Origin: Diplolepis rosae
Lineage: Eukaryota > Arthropoda > Insecta > Hymenoptera > Diplolepididae
Reading direction: 5' to 3'
NCBI GenBank assembly: GCA_030998225.1
Contig: JAPYXD010000723.1
Coordinates: 24,507,501-24,571,500, forward strand
Length of the DNA: 64,000 nt
Below are positions 36,401-48,400 of the stretch, piece by piece (position 1 is the first letter of the stretch; each line of letters starts with the position of its first letter). The notes under the pieces are model-generated. The model was not told where the DNA came from, made no database searches, and saw nothing but the letters and a program-made list of their open reading frames with translations. Position numbers and translations under genes: made by a program.

Positions 36401-39400
36401 AATTCGTGGATTCCATCCCAAAAGAACTGCGCTGGCTCGGCGGCCAAGAATGAATCAAGCCAATTTTTGATATCCTGTTCTGATGTGAAGCGTATTCCAG
36501 TGAGGGCGTTCTGCATCGACCGGAACAAATGGTAGTCAGAACTTCCGTTGATTTGGCTGGTTGGCCGGGTTTCACATATGATTTTTTGCGCTTGAAGTTG
36601 TCCTAATGAATCCATTTTTCATCACCAGTAACAATCCGATGCAAAAATGACTTCTTTTTGTGGCGTTCCAGCAGCATTCCGGACATGCAAAACCGCCTTT
36701 CAACGTCTCTCGGCTTGAGTTCATGTGGAACCCAATTTCCTTGCTTTTGAATGTATCCGGCTACTTTTAAACGTTTTGAAATGGCTGCTTGAGTGACTCC
36801 CAAAGATTCTGCGAGCTCTTTTTGTATTTGGCAACAATCTTCATCGACTAATGCTTCCAGTTCTTCATCTTCAAACTTGTTTGGCTGCCTAGGACGTTCT
36901 TCGTCTTCCAAGCCAAAATCACCACTTTTGAATCGTGCAAACCACTTTTGGCACGTTCGCTCAGCTAGAGCATGTTCTCCATAAACTTCCACCAAAACAC
37001 GATGACTTTCGGTAGCAGTTTTCTTTATATTAAAGTAATGAAGAAGAACTCCCCGCAGAAACACTTTTTGAGGCACAAAGTTCGACATATTTGAGTGAAA
37101 AAAAATTATTGTTGTCTACGCTTCAAATGAATGGCATATACTGAAAAAGACGCACAATGACAGTAGCTTTCCAATGCATGTTCGGAATATTGGAACGATG
37201 GAATAATAATCAAGTTACGCCATCTCTTAGCAAACCGCACGAATTAAATTATAGATCCAATATATTATTTTAAAAACAGTCAATACCTATCACTAAGATA
37301 TCTGTAGCATATTTCTTCACCGTGTGACAATAATATTGATATTATAAATTCGAAAGTTTTTTTTCTCAGTAGAGGTAGCGCCCTATAGGAACCTGCATGG
37401 GTAATTATGTAGGATCTTACCTTGGATCATTCAAAGGTACCTTTGTAGGATCCTGAATAGGGATCGATATAAGTACTTTTAGCAGGGAAGGGATAAATTG
37501 CGACTGAAGAAAAAAATTGATAAACCTCACAGTTTCGTGAGACAAAAAGGTTGCATACGCAAAAAAGTAAATGCTAATAATCAGCATTTTTGTGCTGCTC
37601 AGCAGAAACTGAGATGCTTAATTTTTCTTTCGCAAGGGAAAATGCTAAAGTAGAGTAACTTCGATTTTAATTAGAAGCTTTCTAAATTTCTGCAATACAG
37701 CAGATTCAGTGACCAATTCACTGAAAAAGTGGAAGTCAGATGCTTTGATTTAGTTATAACACGTACTGCGGGTGAGTGAATCGTAGTTGATAATATTAGG
37801 TATCGCCTTTCTGCACCTCAGAATGCGAGTTGCTGCTGAGCAGCATTTTCTTACTGACTGCTAGTGACTAGTGATGCTGTTAGGCTTAGCCCTAGCCTTT
37901 AGTATGTGCACGGACGTGGATACAAAAATGCTGCTCAGCAGCAACTGCCGTTACTGACCAACCGGCGTACTAATAATTAGCAATCGATTACTAATCACCA
38001 GCATTTTCTTTTTTGCGTGCAGGTGGAATTTTTTTCATAACATTCCTACTGAAAATCGTGATCCACATTTTCACATTCTGGTCATGCTGTGTCATATGGA
38101 TTTATATCATTTAAAAAAAAGATGATTGATTACCTGATTCCTATAATCATATAACAATATTTACGCAACGCATATACTCTATAAGCACCATAAAGTCGAA
38201 TTTTCAATAGAAATGTTATGAAAAATTGTATGCAGAACATGGGGAAAAGCAAAGATTTTAACTTGTGTCAGATCTGCTCTCGCTGTACTTGGGCAGCTAA
38301 CATCACACCCGTTACAATCGATGCTTTTCTCCTCTTGATACACAATATACCAATGCAATATGCATCGCAGGAAGCTGGGTGAAATTAAAACTGAAATTTT
38401 GAAGGTAATAGACAGAATGAAAAAAAAGTTTTTTAGAATATGATACGCACTGCAGTGGTAAAACTCAACAAACTTGTAGCTCATATTTTTTTAAATGAAT
38501 AGCCCCTACTTTTTTTTGCTTGATTTTTTGCTTGCAGACGAGACTTATAAAATTTAATATTTCGATATTTGAATAGCAAAACACGTTGAATTAATTTTGT
38601 TAATGCATACCATTAAAAATCCACTAAAAATTCAAAACCGGATAATTCAACCTAAACTTACAAAAACGCAAATAAAATTTCATTCGGATTAAATTTCTTT
38701 TGATCCATATTGAAAATTTGACGAAAAAAATATTGGAGATCGAGGATAAAAGCCAGAAAATCCGTTCAGCACGACCCAGATTACTCTTAACTATAAGTGA
38801 AGTTACATAGAAATATCTTGCAAAGTCGGATATATCAATTAAGGAGAAACCATTAGGATGCTGACAGAGAGAAAATCAGAGAGCTTCGGATTAAATTCTC
38901 GTTATCAGGCTTAGATCTATACAGGATGTATAAAAAGTATGGAAACCCCAGGATAACTCTATTATTATGTACTTGATCTAAAATGTGGAAGAGACCAAAA
39001 TTGCTTGGTTTCAAAACATAAATCAGGTGTATGTATTCACCTGAAGGTCATTTTTCAAGGTCATCTCAAGGTTATCTCAAGACCGATTTTATTTTCTCAA
39101 ATAGAATTAACCACTTTTAATATAGGAAATGGATAGGATATAAAATTTAGCATTTGGACATGCAAGATATGCAAACGGTCAGATTAACTCGGAAGGGATA
39201 TTTCAAGGTCAAAATATTTCAAATTGACCCTACTGAAAATTCTGACGCCGTATCCTAAAAGCATCCTACGTCGGATCCTACACAGAGAAAAATCCTGGTC
39301 ATAGTGATGTGATATATGTATTGGGTTGGCAAAAAAGTTATTTCGATTTTTTGCGCTAGATGACTTTAGTCTTTCGAAGTCGTTCTTCTCAATTGCAAAC

Positions 39401-42400
39401 TTCAGACCGTATATGGTATTTGACAGCTGACGTTTTATAGATTATTTAGAAAAAAAAAAGTTTCAAGTTTTGATATTTATTGTTTTGCATTAATTTGAAA
39501 TGGAGATTCCAAACGGTCATTTTCGTCACATTTTACTTTATTACACGCAAAAAAGAAAATGCTGGTGATGAGTAATCGATTGCTGATTATCAGTACGCCG
39601 GTCGGTTAGCAACGACAGTTCCTACTGAGCAGCATTTTTGTACTGCGGCTCAGTCCGTGTACATACTGAAGGCCAGTGCTAAATATAAAAGTATCGCTAG
39701 TCACTAGGAGTCAGTAAGAAAATTTTGCTCAGCAGCAACTCGCATTCTGAGGTGCAGAAAGGCGATACCTAATATTATCAACTACGATTCACTGGCCCGC
39801 AGTATGCGTTATAACTAAATCAAAGCAATTTGACTTCCTCTTTTTCAGTGAATCAGTCACTGAATATAAGAAACAAAGTACTCAGGGACAGTATTTCTTA
39901 TTTCACGATATTTCGAGTGTTGCGTTCCGATGAGCGAATTGCTGCAAAGCAGCATTCAGCTTGCAGTATTGTAGAAATTTAGAAAACTTCTAATTAGAAT
40001 CGGAGTTACTCTACATCGGCATTTTCTCTTGCGAAAGAAAAATTAAGCATCTCAGTTTCTGCTGAGCAGCACGAAAATGCTGATTATGAGCATTTAATTT
40101 TTTGCGTGTACTTCCGAAAAGATTGTAAGATGTTTATGGTTGAAAATGATTAACAGATCGCCAGTGCCAGAATTGGTTTGCTCGTTTTTGTTCCGGAGTT
40201 TTTACCTCAAAGATGCACCACGCTCTAGACGCCCAACTGAAGTTGACGACGACAAAATATAAGCAATGTTAGAAAATAAGCGGCGTAGGTACACGGAAAA
40301 AAAAAGTTCATGAAATTTTCATTAACTCGTCAACCACTTTTAGACAGGCCAGAAAGTCTTTTAAAATTTAGAATTGTCAACGTTTGAAAATTGGATATAG
40401 AATTCTTTAAAAAGTATAAAACATTCAAGAAACTTTCGTTGACTCTCGAAGGAAATTTGACGGCAGAGTTCTAGAGTTTTTATAAAACTCGCAAACTAAA
40501 GTTTCGAAGCCAGTTCAAGAAACTTTCATTAACTGTTCATGAAAATTTAGCGAACTTGCGTTTCCTAAAAAGAAAGTCTACGTCGATAATTTCCTAACCG
40601 TTTTATTTATTACTTAAACATAATTTTATTTTATTTATGGACAATTCATTTACAAACAAAATTATATTCACTATATATACATGTCATCGTACGCATTTAT
40701 AAACGCTTCTTAAAAATTATATCCGCCGCTGCGGGATTTGAACGCCTAACCTAACGTATAACGCATTTTATTCCTAAGCAACCAACCAGCGCCGCTATCG
40801 AAAATTATGACAAAATAAAACCTTAACTCTATCACACATTAACAACTGCGCAACGTGGTGCGTCAGGCAGTTCGAGAAACTTTAGCGAACAGTCAAAGAT
40901 TCTTTCTTTAACTCGTATCATAAGTACTTATTCATTTCTGTGTGAGAAGGTTATTTCATTCCAGAACTTTTAAAATTTGGAGAACATTTTCTGAAAGTTA
41001 GATACTTTTTCATAATTTTATCAAGAACTATTCAATAAAAATTGGAAAACTGCTATTATTGTACTAGTTCTTGACAATTTCTATAACTTTTTTTGATTTT
41101 TCGACAAAGTTTATGATTTTTTACTTAAAAGTGCTGGAATTTTAAAAAATGTAGTGCCCTATCCAAAAGTAGTTGACTAGTTAAAGAAATTTTGATGAAC
41201 TTATTTTTTCCGTGTACGACACGAGAGATCGCAGAGAAGCTTAACATAGCACATACATGCGTTTAAAGACATTTAAAATAACTTGGTTACGTTAATAAGC
41301 TCGATATTTGGGTTTCTCATAAATTGAACGGAATTCAACTCACCAAACGAATTTCCATTTGCGATTCAATACTGAATCGTAACGAAACCGATCCATTTTT
41401 AAAGCGGATCATAACGGGCGATGAAAAATGGGTTGTTTACTATAACGTCGTGCGAAAAAGATCATGGAGCAAGCGAGATGAGCCTGCACAATCGACATCA
41501 AAAGAAGGTTATGCTGAGTGTTTGGTGGGATTTCAAAGGTATTGTTTATTTTGAGCTGCTACCAAGGAACCAAACTATCAATTCGAATATCTACTGTCGC
41601 CAGCTAATGAAATTGGACAAAGAAACCAAGGATAAAGGTGATTTTCTTCTCGCGTTTCAGGCAAAAAAGTGGCCATTTCTGTGCATGCATCAGAAAAAAT
41701 AAAGTATGCTAAACGGGAAGAACAAGATGATATGATCAAGTATTGTATTTTTCATAGCGCCTCTTTTGAAAATCCGATCTTCGGTACCTGTAGAGTGGGT
41801 CGAAACTGCGATTTTTAACCCTACTTTGAAAGTTTCAACCCTAGGGTTGAAAGTCGCAGTTTCAACCCGCTCTACAGGTACCGAAAATCGGATTTTCAAA
41901 CGAGGCGCTATGAAAAATACAATGTTTCACATAGTGATTTTACGCATTTGATTTTACATAACCTTAAAGTTGATACTTACATATAGTACCTGTGACCACA
42001 TTATTTAGTCACGGTGACCACTTTTAGTACTTACAGTGACGAGTCAACCATTGTTTGAATTCAAACACAAAAGTAATTAAGGACAATTTCAACTATTGTA
42101 CATTTTTCCTAGTCACTATGGCCAAATGCTATTTTTCTCTGTGTAATAGCTTCTGTTGTCTGAAATTCTCAACCCCGTCTTCTACATTGTTTAGAATAAT
42201 GTAAATAAACTTATGCTGTGAGTTTGCATTGAGAATTCATTTTTTTGGTGGCTTACTGTCAGGAAATGGATGGTCACCATTTGAACATCTCTTGGACTAA
42301 TTTTTCTCCACAGCTGGCATCACTTCACATGGGCATTTGTCTCTTGAAATAGAGCATTAATTTTTCTGCAGTATAATTAATTTTTTTGTTTCATTAGCTG

Positions 42401-45400
42401 CAATGATCGAATGACTTTGCCTTCATTGGCTGGATCACTGATCCTTCTTGCTTCTATCAGCTGGAATTATTTATCAAATAATCTTGCTTTCATTAGTTGA
42501 ATCTGAAGTAATGAATAATGTTGTCTTCATTGCATAAATGGCTAATTTTTTCTTGATTTGATAAACTGGGATAATGGAATGATTTAACTTTATATGGCTG
42601 AATAACTCGCGTATCTTAAAGCAATTAATGAAAAATGAACCTCAAAAAATTATCTTTACATAACTATAAACTGACCTAAAGCAGTCTCTTTCACAAAATT
42701 ACATCATTTTTGTAATTAAACTTTGTGACTTTCATATGACGTTTTGGAGCAATCTGGCCCTGCATATTACCCCATGCTTTTACCGTAAAATTTGTTGTTC
42801 TATCTATATCTGGTATCAAAAGTGGGTCATTCTATTTGAATTATCTGGGGGGTTCCATATTTTTTATACATCCTGCACTTTCGAAAAAGTAAATCTCAAT
42901 TACTTCTAATTGCTTTTCTCAAAAAGATGCACACTCCATCGTTTGAATTTAAAAAATTGAAATGGCGTTTTCATTATGTATAAAATTCTCTACATTTTTA
43001 TTTGCATTGTCATTTTTGGCATTGAAAAATTATAATAGATTTTAATTAATTAATCTACTCAACGCCAAAATGTGGCGCTTCAATAAATTTTCAATCCAGG
43101 AAGTGTGGTAAAACTCACTTTTCCACATTAATGACGGGAAAGTTTGAAAATATTCGAATTCCAATCTCAATTGTTAGTTTGCCGGGCTTTGTGCAAGAGA
43201 AATGCCACGTACTTGATGTCGTGGTTTCATCAATTGATAGTAGAACCGATCATTTTCGCTGTTTTGCTCCAGGCCCCGAAATCGCATTCACCTTCGCCGT
43301 ATGTAAAGAAAATAGTATGTTAACCGAGTGGGGAACCAGTCGATTTCCAACTCGCATGATAGCCGCGCTCGCTTTGTTCGTGCGAAAATTTTATGATTGA
43401 TGGGAATTAAAATAACCCCCCACTTGGCTAACAATTTATTATTGTCATTTGAAAACTCACCGGTAATGAAGAGGGCTTCGACCACAACATCACTGACCAT
43501 GGTAGGCCTATCCGTGTTAATGAAACTTGCATTGTATGGTACCACTACAGCTACGTAAAAGGTTGCTATAAGTATTAGCCAATCCCAACACGTTTTGAAA
43601 ATCCCATAATGGCTTAAGATGTATTGAGACTTCTTTATTGCTGCGGTTTTGTATTCTGGAAGTGGTGCCGCCGTGGAATGAAGAAGTGTCTGAAAATACA
43701 AACATTCAATTATTCCAAGTGATTTTATTATCAAGAAAAAAATTTTTTGTTTTGTTTTATTTTGAATAGCGAAAGTATGTATTTATATCGATAAATGAAT
43801 ATTAACTATAATAAACGCTTGATATTTCACATAATTAATCTTATTAGTGAATCTTTAAGATGTCGCTCAGAATTTTCGAAGTTTTCTGCTCCCTAAGAAC
43901 TTTAAATTTTTTATAACTGTAGTACGACGTGTTGTTCAGATACGACCATCAATGTTGTTACAAAATTTGATGTGATCAACGGAAGTTCAAAAACGTTTCA
44001 ATCAAAATAATGATGGAAGTGTTCTTTCATGAGAGTAATATCAGTTTAAATGCCGTGGATATATTTTTCCGATAAAGCAGAGGCACGTCAAAATGATTTA
44101 TAGGCGGGCAGCGAACAAACTTGAGAAAGTAGGGTAGAGAGCATAGAGATTTTCATACATATATGTAGTGAAGTAAAGTATACAGTTATAGCGTCCAAAA
44201 AAAATATAATACAACGAAAGAAAATCAAAAAAAGAGAACAGTAACCACCATGTGTGACATTGGCACAGTACCGATTTAATGTCGTCCAACTATTTTTATA
44301 ACCTTTTTATACCAGAGAAAAGGGACTTAATTTCAACAAATTACACGATATGATTTAACAATTCTTTTTAAATTAATTCTTGAGATTATGAATTTTCCCT
44401 GACTTTATCTCACGGTTTTCAATCTGGTCAATTAATTCAGTATCGTACATTTTCTGAATCATTTCAAAAATACTTTTATGATTATAGTTTACAAAATAAA
44501 AGTTTATGAGACAAGAGTTGAATTAAACTTTTCTTGGGGAACACTTTTACTGAAATATTTTATTTAATCGAAAAAATGTATTAGTATTTTAAAGTAATGA
44601 ATAATTTTATACAAGGCATATATCTATTTTAACCTTCTGTATAAAAAACGTATCTAAAGCAGATAGGCGTGTATAAAAGTAGAGACATTATGGATTTGGG
44701 CTCCAGGTTATGACAAGAGCGAAAAGATTTTCTATAACTGGGGGTTTGCCCTTATCACCATTTCCACTACCTTCCTCGATTGAATCAGTACATATCCATC
44801 TATCTCATAAATTACTCTTCGGCTAAATTATTACCTGCACTAGATGCTTTTGTGCAGATAATTTAAAAAATCCTAGTAATGTTGAGTGATATACTATTAC
44901 GCATAACTAACATTACTAAAAAACGTTACTCGTTATTTAACTGATAATTATAGGACGATATTTTAACAACAACCAAAATATTATAGAACACTTTGTAAAG
45001 AAGCTGTTTTATTTAATGTTTCATATAACACTTACGTGATAACTACATAATGTATCTCTGTTACGTAATTGATACATTTAGCTAGGACTTATGATCAGAT
45101 GTGGTATGTGTACTGAGTTTAACAAATAATAAACTTCTAATTATTTCATACCATGCTTTTAAGAACCTAGATTTTCTAAATTATAACAACTAGTGCAAAA
45201 TTAATTTTCATAATAAATTAATTTTTTCGAACTAATGCAAAGATTTCAATTGGTTACTTCTCAAATAAATAACTAAACAACGCAAATAACTTTGAAATCT
45301 AAAACTATTTATAGATTGTTTAGCTAATGCGTACACAATACATCAATCGTTCAATCATTCTTATCATCCGTAGCGTTACATATTTCCCATATGAAAAGAA

Positions 45401-48400
45401 GCAAAACAATTTGTTTTTCTCATTTTTCTGAATAATTTCATATCAATCATAAATTGCGTTATTATGATTTCAAGCATTTATCATATGAAATAAAATAAAC
45501 TTCATTATTACAGTATTGATAAAAGACAGAAAAAACCAGGTGCTAACTTGAAAAAACATTTCAGTTGTACCAACTGAAGCCAGTTGCTTAATTTTCACGC
45601 CAAAACGAAAAGTTCAGCTATGGTAACTGGAACGACATTATAGTGAATATAATTGTAACTTTCATTTGCCCTAAACGTTTTTTTAGTAATTACAGTAAAT
45701 GAAGTTCAGCAATTAATATAAATCATACAAATAATTAATACAACTACAAAGTTTTTATAACAAAAATGATGCAATTATTGTTGAAGTAAATAAACTATTA
45801 TTAATATTATTCATGTACCTATAACCAATGCGGTTCACATTATTATAAAAATGTTTTTTGATTAGCGACGAATAATCAATATAAATATGCTTTCAAATCA
45901 CATTAAAAAGTAGATCCTTGTTTAATTCATCTTTTCATTCTTCTATCTTTATTAGATACTTAATAATTATTTTATAATGATAGAAATAGTTTCAAATTAA
46001 TTAGTTGAGTTTGAAATTTTTGTCACTTCCTACATTATCGGCAAATCACTAGTCGCGTATCAGATAGGATACGTTGTGGCAGTCGAAATCGTCTTTTTTT
46101 CCACAGAAAGATTTTCAAATTCTTTAAAAGATAGAAATAATTTTATGTTAAGATCGCAGTGCAGTTAATTCATCTGTGAAGTTTGTGTGTCATGCAAATG
46201 TAACTGAAAAATCAATTTTCGTTACATCAACTAACTATTTGTTTACTAAAATTAAATATTGTCATAAATTTAATGATTCGAGGAAAAACCAAAAATTTTC
46301 AGTTAACATGATTATCGGAAATTTATCATCGTGTATATTTATCCTAATTATGGTGTAACATGTTGGGAGGAGTGTATATTCCCAAATATGTATGGGAATG
46401 TTTCACGACCAAATGTAAAAAATTCATTGGAATCATCATCCTAAAAATTTTGGGCAAAGCTGACCAAGAATTTCTTTATTGTTCGGCTTTTAATAAAAGA
46501 AGTTATCACGACGATACATTGTTAAAAGGGATCTTTGGTGAAACTTTAGTGCATGCGAAATAATATAGTTCATCCAGAATTCACAATGTTTTTTCGTTCA
46601 GGTACTCATTTAACTCCTTAACTACCGACCTAATTTTAAGAAACATGCCTAGACTGCCAACAATTCAACATTGCAGTTCAAACTTCTGAAGGGGATTTTC
46701 TGAATGTGGGTCGAGAACTGATTAAGAAAATATTTGTCAATCAACATTTACCTTTTGTTATAAACAATTTAGTGAACAAATGTGATTTTTGAGAATTGGC
46801 TACTTTCTGTTGCTTCCAGCTAAGATATTTTGCAGTAAATGTGAATGTAATAAAGTCTAATTAGAAACTGAATGGAATTAAACAATATATAACACAGCTC
46901 CACAAAAAAAATTCTCAATCCCAGAATCCGGAGTAGTCATACCCAACGTTTTTGAGGTCGCTGAGTACAAATCCGGAGCCGGTTTGGCTCCATCACATCA
47001 AATTTCGTATCTACCCTAGCGGTAGCTTTACGCTGTACCGTAAAGCTATCGTAAAGCTATCGTAAAGTAGCATTATAACTCATGAATGAGGCAAAATAAA
47101 CATTCAAAATGTTTTCATCCTTATTCTACGTTGAAAATAACGTTAACTGGTAATTGAAATATGCAATAATTTTATTTATTTACGCTAAAAATTAAGAAAA
47201 ACATAATACCTGTCATTGAAGGCAGTGCAGTGGTTCACCTTTTGTGGAACTTCTCCGTTAAAGTTGACCATTGGTTGGAGTGAGACACAACTATACTTTC
47301 ATCTCACTCTAACAAATATTCAATCCTGGCGGTGAAGACATGGAAAGTGATGAACCACTGCACTGCCTTGAAGACAGGTATTATGTTTTTTTTCGATTTT
47401 TAGCGTAAATAAATAAAATTATTGCATATTTCAATTACCAGTTAACGTTATTTTCAACGTAGAATAAGGATAAAAACATTTTGAATGTTTATTTTGCCTC
47501 ATTCATGAGTCATAATGCTACTTTACGATAGCTTTACGATAGCTTTGCGATAGCTTTGCGATAGCTTTACAGTACAGCGTAAAACTACCGTTCAGCCAGT
47601 TCGCTAGGGTAACCTCGAAAACATGGGATATTAGGTGAAACATGATCTGCATCCATGGAAAGAAGACATACCCTAGGTTTCCCAGGTCGCTGAGTCCGAA
47701 TCCGGAGCCATTGTGGTTCCATGATGTCACATTTCGTCTCTAACCTCAAAAAACATGGTCAATTGTAACTTTAGGTCAAATATTAATCTCATTAATGCAA
47801 AATAGTCATACTCCATTGATACTCTACTTTTTAATAATCGCTAAGACCGAATCTAGAGAAATTCATGTTTGACCTAAAATTATCAATTTGCTACGTTTTT
47901 TGAGGTTAGGTACGAAGTGTGACATCATGGAACGACAATGACTCTGGATTCGGGCTCAGCAACCTCGCAAACATAGGTTATGTTTACTTTTCATGGACAG
48001 GAATCATGTTTCACCTGAAATCAGCAATTTTCCCTGCTTTTTTAGGTTAGGGACGAAATGTGACGTGATGGAGTCAAACCGACTCCGGATTCGGACTCAG
48101 CGACCTCAAAAACGTAGAGTATGCCTACTCCGGTTTCTGAGATTGACAACTTTTTTATGGAGCTGTGTATTCATTATTTAAAAAAAATTTTATAAACAAA
48201 TGCACATTTGACCCATTATCTAATAAATATTATGCTTCTAAAATGTAGGTGTTATTGCATATGGGGCATAATTTCTCGTGATACCACCCAAAAAAACGAA
48301 GTCTTCAAACGAATATAACTTATTTCTTTTTGCATAAAGCAAAATTTTACTTCATATGTTTTCTTCAGTCTTTTCCGCGATCTTTCAACTGGTTGTAACC

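Larger units (their letters stand above)
39321..41700 (+). mobile_element. Mariner B (cecropia/mellifera type), interrupted twice and 3' truncated
   Basis: The left end TTGGGTTGGCAAAAAAGTTA follows TA at 39319-39320 and resembles cecropia/mellifera-type mariner termini. The transposase starts at 39500 and is split by MITEs at 39544-40108 and 40292-41214. Transposase homology stops near 41690 and no right TIR was found. Confidence 0.8.
39500..41700 (+). pseudogene. Mariner B transposase, three fragments
   Basis: Fragment 1 (39500-39543) reads [15 protein letters not shown]. Fragment 2 (40109-40291) carries a short, frame-shifted part of the DNA-binding region. Fragment 3 (41215-41690) reads [55 protein letters not shown] with the first catalytic Asp, then shifts frame to [20 protein letters not shown] and [18 protein letters not shown]. 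The second and third catalytic Asp are missing. Excising the two MITEs with one TA each rejoins the coding sequence, confirming the insertions. Confidence 0.82.
39281..42143. mobile_element. TA-flanked MITE split by mariner B
   Basis: CACAGAGAAAAATCCTGGTC with ATAGTGA (39281) is inverted at the right end (TCACTATGGCCAAATGC and TTTTTCTCTGTG to 42143). TA flanks at 39279-39280 and 42144-42145. The interior is mostly mariner B and its own insertions. Confidence 0.65.
38922..42875. mobile_element. Outer foldback termini of a nested stack
   Basis: CAGGATGTATAAAAAGTATGG with AACCCC at 38922 is inverted at about 42850-42875. The ends are 3.95 kb apart because other elements were inserted between them. 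Only about 40 bp of terminus can be matched, so the call rests on those ends. Confidence 0.5.
22912..43460. other. Elk intron (20,549 bp) between S1 and S2-S3 exons
   Basis: Contents: GC-rich retroposon (25330-25689), RT fragment (26286-26690), inverted-terminus element (27524-28376), dispersed repeat (29300-30345), THAP remnant (32014-32443), Penelope-like element (32632-34790), TA-flanked MITE (35131-35284), minisatellite element (35805-36101), mariner A (36274-37260), MITE (37558-38018), and the nested stack (38922-42875). In 22912-25300, 30350-32000, 38020-38920 and 42880-43460 I see no gene or clear element. The ORF at 27045-27293 has no recognised domain. Confidence 0.85.

Noticed and set aside
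43131..43400. 89-aa plus-strand ORF next to the S1 exon
   Set aside because: No recognisable domain; the stretch is otherwise ordinary intron sequence.
46176..46563. Two adjacent ORFs (60 and 67 aa) as a split gene
   Set aside because: Neither has a recognisable domain, and I found no splice arrangement joining them convincingly.
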